NCBI GenBank assembly: GCA_021732995.1
Contig: JAKFWA010000088.1
Location: 5,612-69,611, forward strand
DNA length: 64,000 nt
From: Planctomycetaceae bacterium
GTDB lineage: Bacteria; Planctomycetota; Planctomycetia; Planctomycetales; Planctomycetaceae
Direction of reading: 5' to 3'
A model generated the notes under the pieces. The model worked only from the letters and a program-made list of their open reading frames with translations, made no database searches and was not told where the DNA came from. The position numbers and the translations under genes were made by a program. This document shows positions 9,407-18,492 of this stretch, piece after piece (within the stretch, counting starts at the first letter, position 1; the number at the start of each line of letters is the position of its first letter).

Positions 9407-10480
9407 ATGGAGTTCCCGGCTTCGCTGAGTGAAGTTCAAGACGCGGTGATTTCACTGTCGCGAGTGCGTGTCACTGGCGGCGGGAGTAAGCCTGCATTGT
9501 CGGCTGGAGCGAACCTGTCCGTCGCGAAGCTCAGCGGCATCATTGAATACAACCCCAGCGAGTACACCTTCACGGCCTTTGCTGGTACTCCGTTGGCTGA
9601 AATCCGCGATGAACTCGGCAGGAACGGGCAATCGCTGCCGTTTGATCCGCCGTTCGTCGAAGCGGGAGGCACGCTGGGAGGGACAGTCGCCGCAGGGCTC
9701 TCTGGCCCCGGCCGCTTCCGCTACGGCGGCGTGCGCGACTTCTTCCTGGGAGCCAAGCTGGTTACCGGCGAAGGCCGCATGGTGTTCGGCGGCGGCAAAG
9801 TCGTGAAGAACGCCGCGGGTTTTGATATCCCCAAACTGATGGTCGGCGGCTTGGGCTCGCTCGGCGTCTTGATCGAACTGACGTTCAAGGTGTTTCCGAA
9901 GCCCGCCACCTTTGTCACGGTACGAGCTGACTTCGCCGACGCTCGCGCCGCGGACGATGCAATGACTCGGCTGGCTATGTCGCAATGCGAAGTCACTTGC
10001 CTGGATTTGGAACCGCCGCACCGCGTCTGGGTCCGTATCGGCGGTTTGTCTGAAGCCACCGAAGCCCGAGTCGATCGAGTGCGATCCATCTTGGGGACAA
10101 GCGACGTGACGGTCGTTCGCGACAACGAAGATGAAAAGGTTTGGAGCGACGCGCGCGAGTTCCGCTGGGTTCCGTCCGATCACAGTCTGATCAAGCTCCC
10201 GATTTCGCCCGGCCAAGTCCTGGCGATTGAAGAGTTCGCGACGAAGCAGAAAGTGGCTGTGCCGCGCCGCTACAGCGTGGGCGGAAACGTCGCGTGGCTG
10301 GCATGGCCGAATGGCCTGCCGCAAACGGACCTCGACGGTTTGTGCGCGCAACTCAAACGCAACGCCCTGGCGCTGACCGGAACCTGGGATCCACCACAAC
10401 GCGGCGCTGTGATGGGCGGAGCCTTCCGCGAACGACTATTGAGCGTGTTTGATCCCGCATCGAAACTGGCTGTTTCATAA
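9407..10480 (+). CDS. glcE: FAD-binding oxidoreductase, glycolate oxidase GlcE-like
   Basis: 357 residues of the PCMH/FAD-linked oxidase type. Seen: an N-terminal RVTGGGSKPALS element that binds the FAD pyrophosphate, then the second FAD element (PFVEAGGTLGGTVAAGLSGPGR) near 82-105, RYGGVRDFFLGAKLVTGEG near 105-123, and GGGKVVKNAAGFDIPKLM near 127-144, which is highly characteristic of GlcE. GlcE works with GlcD and the iron-sulfur GlcF to oxidise glycolate to glyoxylate. Neither partner is in this window, so they must be encoded elsewhere or the protein works alone. Length matches the family (about 350). Confidence 0.85.
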   Translation: MEFPASLSEVQDAVISLSRVRVTGGGSKPALSAGANLSVAKLSGIIEYNPSEYTFTAFAGTPLAEIRDELGRNGQSLPFDPPFVEAGGTLGGTVAAGLSGPGRFRYGGVRDFFLGAKLVTGEGRMVFGGGKVVKNAAGFDIPKLMVGGLGSLGVLIELTFKVFPKPATFVTVRADFADARAADDAMTRLAMSQCEVTCLDLEPPHRVWVRIGGLSEATEARVDRVRSILGTSDVTVVRDNEDEKVWSDAREFRWVPSDHSLIKLPISPGQVLAIEEFATKQKVAVPRRYSVGGNVAWLAWPNGLPQTDLDGLCAQLKRNALALTGTWDPPQRGAVMGGAFRERLLSVFDPASKLAVS

Positions 10481-10530
10481 CTTTCCTGGCTGCTCACCAG
10501 AAACATCTAACAACAAGCTTGAGGGGCATC

Positions 10531-11919
10531 ATGCTGAACCGACTTTTGTGGGGCGTGTTGCTGGTTGTTGTGCTAAGTGCTGCGCAAGTTGTGTCAGCCG
10601 CGGACAAACCGAATGTCCTGTTCATTGCGATTGATGACCTCAATCACTGGGTTGGACATCTCAAGCGAAACCCGCAGACGAAGACCCCGAACCTCGACCG
10701 TCTGGCGGCGCGCGGAGTCTCCTTCTCGCACGCCTACTGTGCAGCCCCGGTTTGCAATCCGTCGCGAGCCGCCCTGCTCTCTGGGCGCCGTCCCGGAGCG
10801 ACTGGCATCTATGATAACAATCAGCCGTTTGCATCAGCCGTGACGTCGGACCAATCGCTCGTCACAACCTTCAAGCAAGCTGGCTATAAGACCATGGGCA
10901 TCGGAAAGCTGTGGCACGGCGGCCTGGGCTTCGCCGATCAATGGGATCTCGCCCCGAAGGAGAAGGGATCTGGCCCCAAGCCTAAAGGGGATCGCAGCAT
11001 CGGAGGGATTGCGTTCGGCACGCTCGACTGCGACGACGCAGACACGGGCGACTATCACTCAGCCAGTTTCGGAATCGAGCAGTTGCAGCTCAAGCACGAC
11101 AAACCCTTCTTCCTGGTGCTCGGCTTCCACAAGCCGCACATGCCTTGGAACGTGCCGAAGAAGTACTTTGACATGCACCCGCTTGATCAAATCGAGCTGC
11201 CACCGCATCAGGAGAATGACCTGAGTGACGTGCCACCAGCGGGCATCAAAATGGCCAAGCCTGATGGGGACCACGCTGCTGTCCTGAAGTCTGGTCGCTG
11301 GAAGGAAGCGATTCAGGCGTACCTTGCAGCGATCAGCTATCTCGACGCGCAGGTCGGTCGAGTCATTGATGCGTTCGATAAAAGCGAACATCGAGACAAC
11401 ACCATCATCTGCCTGTGGGGTGATCACGGCTGGCATCTCGGCGAGAAGCAGCACTGGCGCAAGTTCGCGTTGTGGGAAGAATCAACTCGCGCTCCGATGA
11501 TCTGGGTTGCTCCGGGAGTTACTCCGGCCAATCGCATCTGCGAGCGAACCGTTGACTTCATGGGCATCTATCCGACCATGTGCGATCTGGCGGGCATCAC
11601 CATTCCGAAGCATGTGCAGGGTGAGAGTTTCAAAGCACTGCTGGCGAATCCCTCTGCCGAGTGGTCGCACCCCGGAATCACCACCTTCGGCCGCGACAAC
11701 CACGCCATCCGCACCGAAAAGTGGCGTTACATCCGCTATGCCAACGGCGACGAGGAACTCTACGACGAACAAGCCGACCCGTACGAATGGACGAACCTCG
11801 CCACCAAGCCCGAGTACGCCAAGACCAAATCAGAACTGGCAAAGTGGCTCCCCAAAGAGAACAACCCAGTTGCTGGTAACAAAGACAAAGCTGCGGCGAA
11901 GAACAAGAAGAAGCAATAA
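10531..11919 (+). CDS. Secreted sulfatase, iduronate-2-sulfatase-like
   Basis: 462 residues. A signal peptide of about 24 residues ends at VVSA-AD. The metal site opens with NVLFIAIDDLNHWVG, and the formylglycine motif is C-N-P-S-R-A-A-L-L-S-G-R near residue 70. The cysteine must be converted to formylglycine for activity. A second metal site is LWGDHGWHLGEKQHW near 293-307. Order and spacing match the iduronate-2-sulfatase-like group. It probably removes sulfate from polysaccharides in the periplasm or outside. The Lys-rich tail (KDKAAAKNKKKQ) is unusual. The ATG at 10531 has AGGGG close upstream. It converges on the DUF1501 gene. Confidence 0.92.
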   Translation: MLNRLLWGVLLVVVLSAAQVVSAADKPNVLFIAIDDLNHWVGHLKRNPQTKTPNLDRLAARGVSFSHAYCAAPVCNPSRAALLSGRRPGATGIYDNNQPFASAVTSDQSLVTTFKQAGYKTMGIGKLWHGGLGFADQWDLAPKEKGSGPKPKGDRSIGGIAFGTLDCDDADTGDYHSASFGIEQLQLKHDKPFFLVLGFHKPHMPWNVPKKYFDMHPLDQIELPPHQENDLSDVPPAGIKMAKPDGDHAAVLKSGRWKEAIQAYLAAISYLDAQVGRVIDAFDKSEHRDNTIICLWGDHGWHLGEKQHWRKFALWEESTRAPMIWVAPGVTPANRICERTVDFMGIYPTMCDLAGITIPKHVQGESFKALLANPSAEWSHPGITTFGRDNHAIRTEKWRYIRYANGDEELYDEQADPYEWTNLATKPEYAKTKSELAKWLPKENNPVAGNKDKAAAKNKKKQ

Positions 11920-11995
11920 CTTCCGGAAGTCGGCAACGCCGCAACTCTGCGCAGCATCCGACGCTGCCAAGGCGCAAACTCTTTTTGCAGAGTTT

Positions 11996-13357
11996 CTAAG
12001 CAAGCAGCCCCTTGACCAGTTTTCCGTCTTTGATGATCTCGATAGGCCGCGTACCGAACGCCAGCAGTTCGTCGTTCGCATCAATGCCCAACTGGTGATA
12101 GACGGTAAACAGGAAGTCTTCGAGTGGAACGGCATCTCGCGCCGGCTCTGCTGCGGTAGCGTCTGACGCTCCGTAGATGCGGCCTTTGGCGATGCCGCCA
12201 CCGGCCAGCAACATCGAATAAACCCGAGCCCAGTGATCACGGCCATTGGACGTATTCACCATGGGCGTGCGCCCGAACTCTGTTGTCACCATCACCAAGG
12301 TCGTATCGAGCAGCCCGCGTTGCTCTAAGTCGGTAATCAAACCGGACAAGGCATGATCCAGCGCCGGCATCTTGTCGAGGCAGTCATCCTTGATGCCCAC
12401 GTGCGAATCCCAGGCTCCATAGTTGACCGTCACAAATCGCACACCCGCTTCGACCAGGCGGCGAGCGAGCATCAGTCGCGGGCCGATTCCAGCAGGCTCA
12501 CGCCGGGCTTTCGTCAGGTAGTCGTGTCCGTAGAGATCACGCATCGATTCCGGTTCGTCCGCGAGCGAGAACGCCTTCTGCGATTCCGAAGAACTCAGCA
12601 GCGAATACGCGCGGCGATAGAACTCGTCCATCGTGTTGAGCTTATCGGGATCGGATTCCAAAGTTCGTAAGCGGTTCTCAACGAGGTCGCGTGCGGCACG
12701 GCGACGCTCGAACTGTTCGGGCGAAACACCGGCCGGTATAGAGAAGTCACGAACCTTGAACTCACCCCGAGCCCCCGGATCGGCATAAAGCTGAAACGCT
12801 CCAAACTTGCTGCCGAGGTATCCAGTCCCACCTGAATATCCCGCCAAGCTCGGAACCGCGACATACGGCGGCATGTTGCGGCGAGGCCCGAAAGCTTGCG
12901 AAATCACGGAGCCCATCTGCGGATAGTCAATCACCGTCGTTGGCGTGTAGCCGGTAAAGAGGTGATACGTCGCCTGAGCGTGATCCGGGATCTTGCCGAC
13001 AACCGATCGCACCACCGTCACCTTGTCGGCGATCTTTGCAGTCCGAGTGAAGTTCTCGCTGAAAATCTCACCCGTGTTCGTCTTCACCACGTTGAACGCA
13101 CCGCGGTACTCGACCGGGGCTTCTGGCTTGGGATCGAACGACTCCTGTTGAGCAACTCCACCGGGCAAATGCACCTGAATAATGCTGAGCGCCTTCGGTT
13201 CGGGCTTCCCTTGAGACTCAGCCTGCGCGCGATGCCGGAAGAGGTCGCCCATCGTCAAACCCAGCGCACCGCAGACGCCAACCTGCACGGCCTGACGTCG
13301 AGTCATCATGTTCCGAAAACCGGAGCAACCGCGAGCTGACTTCTGTTGTGCTGTCAT
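11996..13357 (-). CDS. DUF1501 family protein with Tat-like leader
   Basis: 453 residues. The leader TRRQAVQVGVCGALGLTMGDLF near 18-40 contains a twin arginine and a hydrophobic run. The body is DUF1501: QVHLPGGVAQQESFDPKPEAP near 61-81, GKIPDHAQATYHLFTGY near 121-137, YGAWDSHVGIKDDC near 307-320 and VTTEFGRTPMVN near 348-359. The family is related to alkaline phosphatase/sulfatase folds and in planctomycetes normally follows a DUF1549/DUF1553 gene. Here it stands alone, convergent with the sulfatase. Role unknown, probably periplasmic. Confidence 0.9.
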   Translation of the reverse strand: MTAQQKSARGCSGFRNMMTRRQAVQVGVCGALGLTMGDLFRHRAQAESQGKPEPKALSIIQVHLPGGVAQQESFDPKPEAPVEYRGAFNVVKTNTGEIFSENFTRTAKIADKVTVVRSVVGKIPDHAQATYHLFTGYTPTTVIDYPQMGSVISQAFGPRRNMPPYVAVPSLAGYSGGTGYLGSKFGAFQLYADPGARGEFKVRDFSIPAGVSPEQFERRRAARDLVENRLRTLESDPDKLNTMDEFYRRAYSLLSSSESQKAFSLADEPESMRDLYGHDYLTKARREPAGIGPRLMLARRLVEAGVRFVTVNYGAWDSHVGIKDDCLDKMPALDHALSGLITDLEQRGLLDTTLVMVTTEFGRTPMVNTSNGRDHWARVYSMLLAGGGIAKGRIYGASDATAAEPARDAVPLEDFLFTVYHQLGIDANDELLAFGTRPIEIIKDGKLVKGLLA

Positions 13358-13485
13358 AGTTCTCGATCAGTAGATCAAAACATCGCCCCATCGAGCGATG
13401 AAGAATCGTGGGAAAACGTTTCGAGCGATCGGTAAGGAACATATCGGCAACGCGATGTTGGCGCCTATTTGGTCTTAAGCCGCAC

Positions 13486-13527
13486 CGTGGCAGCGAGCCC
13501 GGCTCGGCAGGAGCCTCGCCCTCCCTT
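13486..13527. repeat. GC-rich interspersed palindromic repeat copy
   Basis: The stretch contains GAGCCCGGCTC and, overlapping it, GGCTC-ggcag-GAGCC at 13501-13515, a perfect five-base stem. It lies between the DUF1501 start and the nth stop, outside any gene. The same type of unit, which reads as EGEAPAEP when translated by mistake, is a common intergenic repeat in planctomycete genomes from my general knowledge; only this one copy is seen in the window. Confidence 0.5.
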
Positions 13528-13576
13528 CCGTGGCGCGTTCGCCGTGAGGCTCGCACCGCCAGCAAACTGCAAAGAG

Positions 13577-14248
13577 TTACTCCAGCGGTTTCAGGCCGAC
13601 TCGCGGACAAACCTTCAACAGCGGACATTCCAGACATTTTGGCCGTCGCGCGATGCAGATCCGTCGTCCGTGATGAATGAGTCGATGCGAAAAGTTGATC
13701 CACTCTTCTTTCGGCAGCAGAGCAGCCAGCTCGCGTTCAATGATTTCGGGATTGGATGACTCGGTCAGCCCCAGCAGGTTCGAAATCCGCTTGACGTGAG
13801 TGTCGACAACAACTCCTGTCGGAAGGCCGAACCATGTTCCCAGCACGACATTCGCGGTCTTGCGGCCGACTCCCGGCAAGCTCGTCATTTCATCAAGAGT
13901 CTGAGGCAACTCGCCGCCAAATTCGTCGACCAGCTTGCGCGCCATGCCACGAATGTTCTCGGCCTTCGCACGGAAGAAGCCCGTCGACTTGATGAGTTGC
14001 TCAACGTCTTCCTGCTTGGATTCTGCCAATACTTCAACCGTCGGATATCTGGCGAACAAGGCTGGCGTGACCATGTTGACTCTTTCGTCCGTGCACTGGG
14101 CAGAAAGAATCGTCGCCACGACCAATTCATACGCAGACGTGTGATGCAGGGCACATTGCGCATCGCCGTAGGTCTGTGCGAGCAGTGAGGCAACTTTGCG
14201 AGCACGTTTGCGTTTGTCAGCAAGTGCGGACGGAAGGGAACTTGCCAT
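13577..14248 (-). CDS. nth: Endonuclease III (DNA glycosylase/AP lyase)
   Basis: 223-residue base-excision repair enzyme that removes oxidised pyrimidines and cleaves the abasic site. Helix-hairpin-helix [14 protein letters not shown] near 125-138 contains the catalytic Lys, followed by the catalytic Asp in VVDTHVKR near 149-156. The C-terminal iron-sulfur loop has the exact spacing C-x6-C-x2-C-x5-C ([17 protein letters not shown]). ATG at 14248 gives the family length (about 211); the frame runs 41 residues upstream without family features. Confidence 0.93.
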   Translation of the reverse strand: MASSLPSALADKRKRARKVASLLAQTYGDAQCALHHTSAYELVVATILSAQCTDERVNMVTPALFARYPTVEVLAESKQEDVEQLIKSTGFFRAKAENIRGMARKLVDEFGGELPQTLDEMTSLPGVGRKTANVVLGTWFGLPTGVVVDTHVKRISNLLGLTESSNPEIIERELAALLPKEEWINFSHRLIHHGRRICIARRPKCLECPLLKVCPRVGLKPLE

Positions 14249-14501
14249 ATCGATTGTGTCAAAGAAAGGATGTTCTCTGCGGAGTTCTGAAATGCGTCCT
14301 ACTACACTCCGGACGCTCGCTGTCAGACATTCACCTCCATTTGCATGTCGGCCAGCCGGGCAACTTACCAATGATGGCTCACCGGACGGACGGATCGGGA
14401 GTCATCCAGGCGGGATCCTAAGTCTCGCCTGAGTTTGAAGGTATGGCTCGCAGCAGGAGCGTCTCAGAGATTTGTCGCTGAGGCTACCAGAGGAGCAGCA
14501 C

Positions 14502-14885
14502 ATGGACGACATGGTCGAGAGGTACCTTCACGCGATCCAGCTCTTCAACGAGCAGGATTTCTTCGAATGTCACGATGTACTGGAAGAGATCTGGGCAGAA
14601 AGTTTTGGTGATCAAAAGACGTTTCTGCAGGGATTGATTCAGGCCTCCGTGGCGCTGTTCCATTTCGGGAACGAAAACTTCGGCGGAGCTCGCAAGCTCT
14701 ATGTCTCGTCGCGCGAGCGTTTGGAACGCTTTCCGGCCGAGTACCTGGGCATCGACCTGCTGAGGTTCATTAACGAGTTTGATGCGTGCTTTCAGGAGTT
14801 ACTCGAGGCCGGTGATGTCTACCCCTCAGGCATCGAGTTGCGTGAAGAACGGATTCCGGTCATCCATTTCGCGGACCAGGAATGA
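14502..14885 (+). CDS. DUF309 family protein
   Basis: 127 residues, all helical. The DUF309 signature is present: a helix LFNEQDFFECHDVLEEIWAE near 15-34 holding the His and Glu residues, then FLQGLIQASVALFHF near 42-56. It is a small cytosolic domain of unknown function, related in sequence to possible metal-binding helical bundles. The ATG at 14502 has GAGG nine bases upstream. Its stop overlaps the next start by four bases (ATGA), so translation is coupled with the LON-domain gene. Confidence 0.88.
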   Translation: MDDMVERYLHAIQLFNEQDFFECHDVLEEIWAESFGDQKTFLQGLIQASVALFHFGNENFGGARKLYVSSRERLERFPAEYLGIDLLRFINEFDACFQELLEAGDVYPSGIELREERIPVIHFADQE

Positions 14886-15586
14886 TCATGCAGCCGTCCG
14901 ACGCCCCGCTGCCGTTGACGCAATTCACCGGCACAGCCCCACTGTTTCCATTGCCCGATGTGACCCTCTTTCCGAACGTCATGCTGCCGCTGCACATCTT
15001 CGAGCCGCGCTATCGGCAGATGGTTCAGGACGTGTTGCAGAGTCATGGCTGCATCGCGATTGCGAGTTTGAAAGATGGCTGGCAATCGAGCTATCTGCAC
15101 CGTGACTGTCCCATTCATGAGACTGTCTGCCTCGGCAGCATTGTCGCGGATCAGAAGCTGGAGGACGGTCGCTACTGCCTGCTGATGCAAGGCATCTGCC
15201 GCGCGACCGTCATCAAGGAACTGGCGACCGAGTCGCCTTATCGCATCGCCCAGCTAAAGCTGACTCCCGACGTTTATCCCCAGCAGCCCGTGATCGACCG
15301 CAAGCATCGCAGCCAGGAACTCGTGCAGTACTTCCGTGAGGTCTTTGGCGATGCCAACCTCGACGCGAAGCTGCTGCACGCGCTGGAAGCCGGAGTGCCA
15401 CTCGGCGAACTCTGTGACGTGATCGCGCATTCCATGCGTTTGACGCCAGAGCACGCCCAAGAACTCATCCGGCAGACGGATGTAGATCAACGCAGTGATC
15501 TGGTGCTGGATCAATTGAAATTGCAGTGTCGCAAGCATCCGCAGGTCAGCAGCCGCGGCTATCCACCATCGTTCAGCTTGAACTAG
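14882..15586 (+). CDS. LON N-terminal (substrate-binding) domain protein
   Basis: 234 residues containing only the N-terminal domain of Lon protease, without ATPase or peptidase parts. The opening APLFPLPDVTLFPNVMLPLHIFEPRYRQM is diagnostic (split: LFPLPDVTLFPN and LPLHIFEPRYRQMV). The rest follows the family: ASLKDGW, then RYCLLMQGICRATVI and a C-terminal helical part. Such stand-alone LON domains are thought to bind proteins or peptides. It overlaps the DUF309 gene by four bases, so the two are co-expressed. Confidence 0.88.
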   Translation: MIMQPSDAPLPLTQFTGTAPLFPLPDVTLFPNVMLPLHIFEPRYRQMVQDVLQSHGCIAIASLKDGWQSSYLHRDCPIHETVCLGSIVADQKLEDGRYCLLMQGICRATVIKELATESPYRIAQLKLTPDVYPQQPVIDRKHRSQELVQYFREVFGDANLDAKLLHALEAGVPLGELCDVIAHSMRLTPEHAQELIRQTDVDQRSDLVLDQLKLQCRKHPQVSSRGYPPSFSLN

Positions 15587-15685
15587 TGGCTGGTCCCTGT
15601 GCGACAGGGCCGTTAGTCTCGCCGTCCAATCAACTGCCGCTGATCCGACGCCAGCAGCGGCCTTTCAGAGCGGTGAGGAACGACC

Positions 15686-17401
15686 ATGACGGATCAGTCC
15701 GAACGGCCAACATCAGTCCGATATGTGATTGTCGCAGTCGTGACTTTGATGTCGTTTCTGCTCTATCTGGATAGGATCTGCATTGGTTTTCTGTCCGACT
15801 ACATAAGACAAGACCTCGGCCTGACGCAGAAGCAGACGGGGTATATGGTGAGCGCGTTCTTCTGGTCGTACGCGTTGGCGCAAGTTCCCTCAGGCTGGCT
15901 GAGTGATCGCTTCGGAGCCCGGGGAATTCTGGCGTTCTACATCTTGTCGTGGTCGGCGTTCACGGCTTGGACGGGCGCTGCCGAAAGCCTGCTGATTTTG
16001 ATCGCCTCGCGGCTGTGCTGCGGAATCGGCCAGTCCGGCGCCTACCCGGCAGCGGCAAGTGCGGTGCGTCGCTGGATGCCTCTGTCGAGTCGCGGCACGG
16101 CCAGTTCCTGCGTAGCCAACGGGGGGCGTATCGGAGCAGCCTTGGCCCCCATCCTGACGGCCTATCTGATGGTGATGTTCGTGCCCCTCAGCACGCCCGC
16201 AGCACTGCACGTCGATGACGTCCTTGAACCAGCTAAAATTGTCGACTGGCTGGCCAAGCCTGAAACCGCAGTTCTCTTGAAAAGAGAGCTCGCTGCAGAC
16301 GACACGGAACTGATAGCCAAGCTGAAGGAACATTCCGAGTTCACTAACGATGATCGCATCGCTATCGCACGAACGCTGAATCGCCTGATTGAAGACGGTT
16401 CGCTGTACGATTCAACTACGATGGCGAATCTCAACCTTCCCCGAGAAGCGCTTCGGACTATCGAGAAGTTCGCAGCCCACGAAACCGTCGGTGCGGACGA
16501 AAAAAATCGCATGAACCGACTGATCGTCGAGGCATTGCTGCCTACGTCGGTCAAGCGGCTCTATGGACTCGGGTGGCGCCCCGTGCTGTACCTTTACGGT
16601 GGAGTGGGACTGCTGGTAGCTCTGGTTTACTGGACGATGTTCCGAGAGACCCCCGACGCGCATCCGGGAACCAATCAGGCCGAACGAGAACTGATTCGCG
16701 GGCCGGGTGATGCCGTTGCGCCGGTCTCGAAACCGAAGCTGGAGCCAGTCCCGATCGGGCGACTCCTCACCAGTGCCAACATGTGGAGCAACTCCATGAT
16801 GCAGTTCGGCACAAACGTTGGATGGCTGTTTATCGTGACGCTGCTGCCGCGGTTCTTTGCCGATGTCTACGACGTACCGATCATCACTCGCGGCTACATG
16901 ACGATGATTCCCTCGCTCGTCGGAATTTTTGGGCTTGCGCTGGGCGGACGACTCACGGACATGTGGGGCAAGAAGTTTGGTCTGAAGTGGGGTCGCCGGC
17001 TGCCAATTCTAACGTCCCGGCTGACAGCGATTGGTGCCTACGTAGGTTGCATCGGGGTCTCCATGCTGCCTACAGATTCTCCACTCAATTCGCCGTGGAC
17101 AATCACCGCATTGTGCGCTCTGGCCGCGTTCTCGACGGACGTGGGAGTCGCGCCCACCTGGGCGTTCGTGCAAGACGTCGGGGGACGTCATACGGCGTCG
17201 GTCCTGGGCTGGGGCAACATGTGGGGCAACCTGGGCGCCGCTATTGCTCCCCTCCTCTACGACCTGGCCTTGGGCGAAAAGCCCGGCATTAAGGAATGGA
17301 ATCTGACCTTCGCACTGTGTGCTCTGGCGTTTGTGTTCAGCGGAGCCTGTGCCCTCGCTCTGGATGCCACTCGCCCTGTGTTCTCAGACGAACAGGACTG
17401 A
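15686..17401 (+). CDS. MFS transporter (ACS-like) with a ~120-residue inserted domain
   Basis: 571 residues, longer than the usual 420-450. The N-terminal half is a normal major facilitator half: LYLDRICIGFLSD near 27-37, FWSYALAQVPSGWLSDRFGARG near 59-80 (the A-motif), and SRLCCGIGQSGAYPAAASAVRRW near 108-130, as in anion:cation symporters for hexuronates or similar acids. After TM5 a polar, mainly helical block from about 170 to 290 interrupts the fold, then LGWRPVLYLYGGVGLL resumes TM6. The C-terminal half is complete. GAGGAA lies before the ATG. Substrate unknown. Confidence 0.87.
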   Translation: MTDQSERPTSVRYVIVAVVTLMSFLLYLDRICIGFLSDYIRQDLGLTQKQTGYMVSAFFWSYALAQVPSGWLSDRFGARGILAFYILSWSAFTAWTGAAESLLILIASRLCCGIGQSGAYPAAASAVRRWMPLSSRGTASSCVANGGRIGAALAPILTAYLMVMFVPLSTPAALHVDDVLEPAKIVDWLAKPETAVLLKRELAADDTELIAKLKEHSEFTNDDRIAIARTLNRLIEDGSLYDSTTMANLNLPREALRTIEKFAAHETVGADEKNRMNRLIVEALLPTSVKRLYGLGWRPVLYLYGGVGLLVALVYWTMFRETPDAHPGTNQAERELIRGPGDAVAPVSKPKLEPVPIGRLLTSANMWSNSMMQFGTNVGWLFIVTLLPRFFADVYDVPIITRGYMTMIPSLVGIFGLALGGRLTDMWGKKFGLKWGRRLPILTSRLTAIGAYVGCIGVSMLPTDSPLNSPWTITALCALAAFSTDVGVAPTWAFVQDVGGRHTASVLGWGNMWGNLGAAIAPLLYDLALGEKPGIKEWNLTFALCALAFVFSGACALALDATRPVFSDEQD

Positions 17402-17413
17402 TAGCCCACTCCA

Positions 17414-18469
17414 TCAGGGTGGCCAACACCCCTTCTCTTTCAACCAGCCCTGCACGATGGGTTCGACAATCGACCGAATCGCAGCGTTCGCGTAGCCACA
17501 CCAATGCACTGGAGTCGTTACATCCAGCGGTGCGTCGAGCGGTTCGCCATAGCCGTTCGTGACAATCACTCCGGCTTGTTGAGCAGCCAGCAGGCCAGCC
17601 AGATCATAAGGATGAGCCGACATGACCGGCCCTCGCACACCATTCATCTGAGCCATCAACGGCCGCAGGTCAATGCAGCAGCGGTCGCGTCCCGTCATCA
17701 ATTGAACGAGTTGCCCACCGGTCGAGATGTACTGATCGTCGAACATGTTCGGAGCTTCCGCGAGTTGCGGATCCGCAGCCGCTATCTTTTCCGTGAGTTC
17801 AGCCGCGAGTTGTTTGATTCCGGGAAAGTAGCTGACAACGGAGACAAAACCGTCTCGCAGCGTCGTCTTGGAACTTGGCGTTACAGCGAATTCAGAGGCA
17901 GCGGAGCAAGCTGACTCAATCAATGAAAACGTGCCCTCACCATCTCGCGCCGCAGTCAGATCAACTCGCAAACCGCGAGTCTGTTGCCCACGCACGGCAA
18001 CAAACGCATCGGCGAGGTACTGCTTGGATGTTGGCAACTCAACGCTGACGGAAGCCAGGCTTTCACGCAAACAGCCTGTCTGAGTCCGCCCGTCTGTCAC
18101 TGCCGCCAGAAACCAGGCCGAGCGTTTGTCGTACATCAGCATGCGAGTGCCATCGATCGGATCCATGATCAATCGGAACCGAGACGTCACGCCAGCCTCG
18201 CCAAAGCGCATGTGCCCGTCGTCGCCAAACCCTTCAGCGACCAGATCGAGTGGAAAACACTCCGCAGGCCACCTGCGGATTTCGCGCGTAATCGCACCTT
18301 CCACGAAATCATCAATGGCGTAGATGCGGTCTCCAGCGGCTTCGCGAGTGGGTTCGGCCAAGCGATCGAAACCACCATGTTCCCGCTGCAAACGCACAAT
18401 CTCGGCCTGCACGACCATGCCCAATCGCAAGAGCCGGTCGCTCCATTGCTCGTCGCGGGATCCAGTCAT
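17414..18469 (-). CDS. Inositol monophosphatase-family phosphatase
   Basis: 351-residue member of the lithium-sensitive phosphatase superfamily. Motif A with the metal-binding aspartates reads LIMDPIDGTRMLMYDKRSAWF near 99-119 (core DPIDGT). The late DLAGLLAAQQAGVIVTNGYGEP near 298-319 is the equivalent of the second motif, with Asp followed by a Gly/Ala-rich helix. The substrate could be a sugar or nucleotide phosphate; an ordinary inositol phosphatase is not proven, as the protein is about 80 residues longer than SuhB. ATG at 18469 has AAAGG six bases upstream. It lies 23 bases after selA in the same operon. Confidence 0.75.
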   Translation of the reverse strand: MTGSRDEQWSDRLLRLGMVVQAEIVRLQREHGGFDRLAEPTREAAGDRIYAIDDFVEGAITREIRRWPAECFPLDLVAEGFGDDGHMRFGEAGVTSRFRLIMDPIDGTRMLMYDKRSAWFLAAVTDGRTQTGCLRESLASVSVELPTSKQYLADAFVAVRGQQTRGLRVDLTAARDGEGTFSLIESACSAASEFAVTPSSKTTLRDGFVSVVSYFPGIKQLAAELTEKIAAADPQLAEAPNMFDDQYISTGGQLVQLMTGRDRCCIDLRPLMAQMNGVRGPVMSAHPYDLAGLLAAQQAGVIVTNGYGEPLDAPLDVTTPVHWCGYANAAIRSIVEPIVQGWLKEKGCWPP

Positions 18470-18492
18470 CGTGCGCCTTTGAAACGGGAAGT

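Noticed and set aside
9452-10399. 315-codon minus-strand open frame inside the GlcE-like gene
   Set aside because: It is antisense to a strongly conserved FAD gene, has no recognisable motif and low-quality composition (Arg/Gln/His-rich), typical of GC-rich antisense frames.
11976-11995. AAACTCT-AGAGTTT hairpin between the convergent sulfatase and DUF1501 genes
   Set aside because: The stem is short and AT-poor flanks give no T-run on either strand; not called as a terminator.
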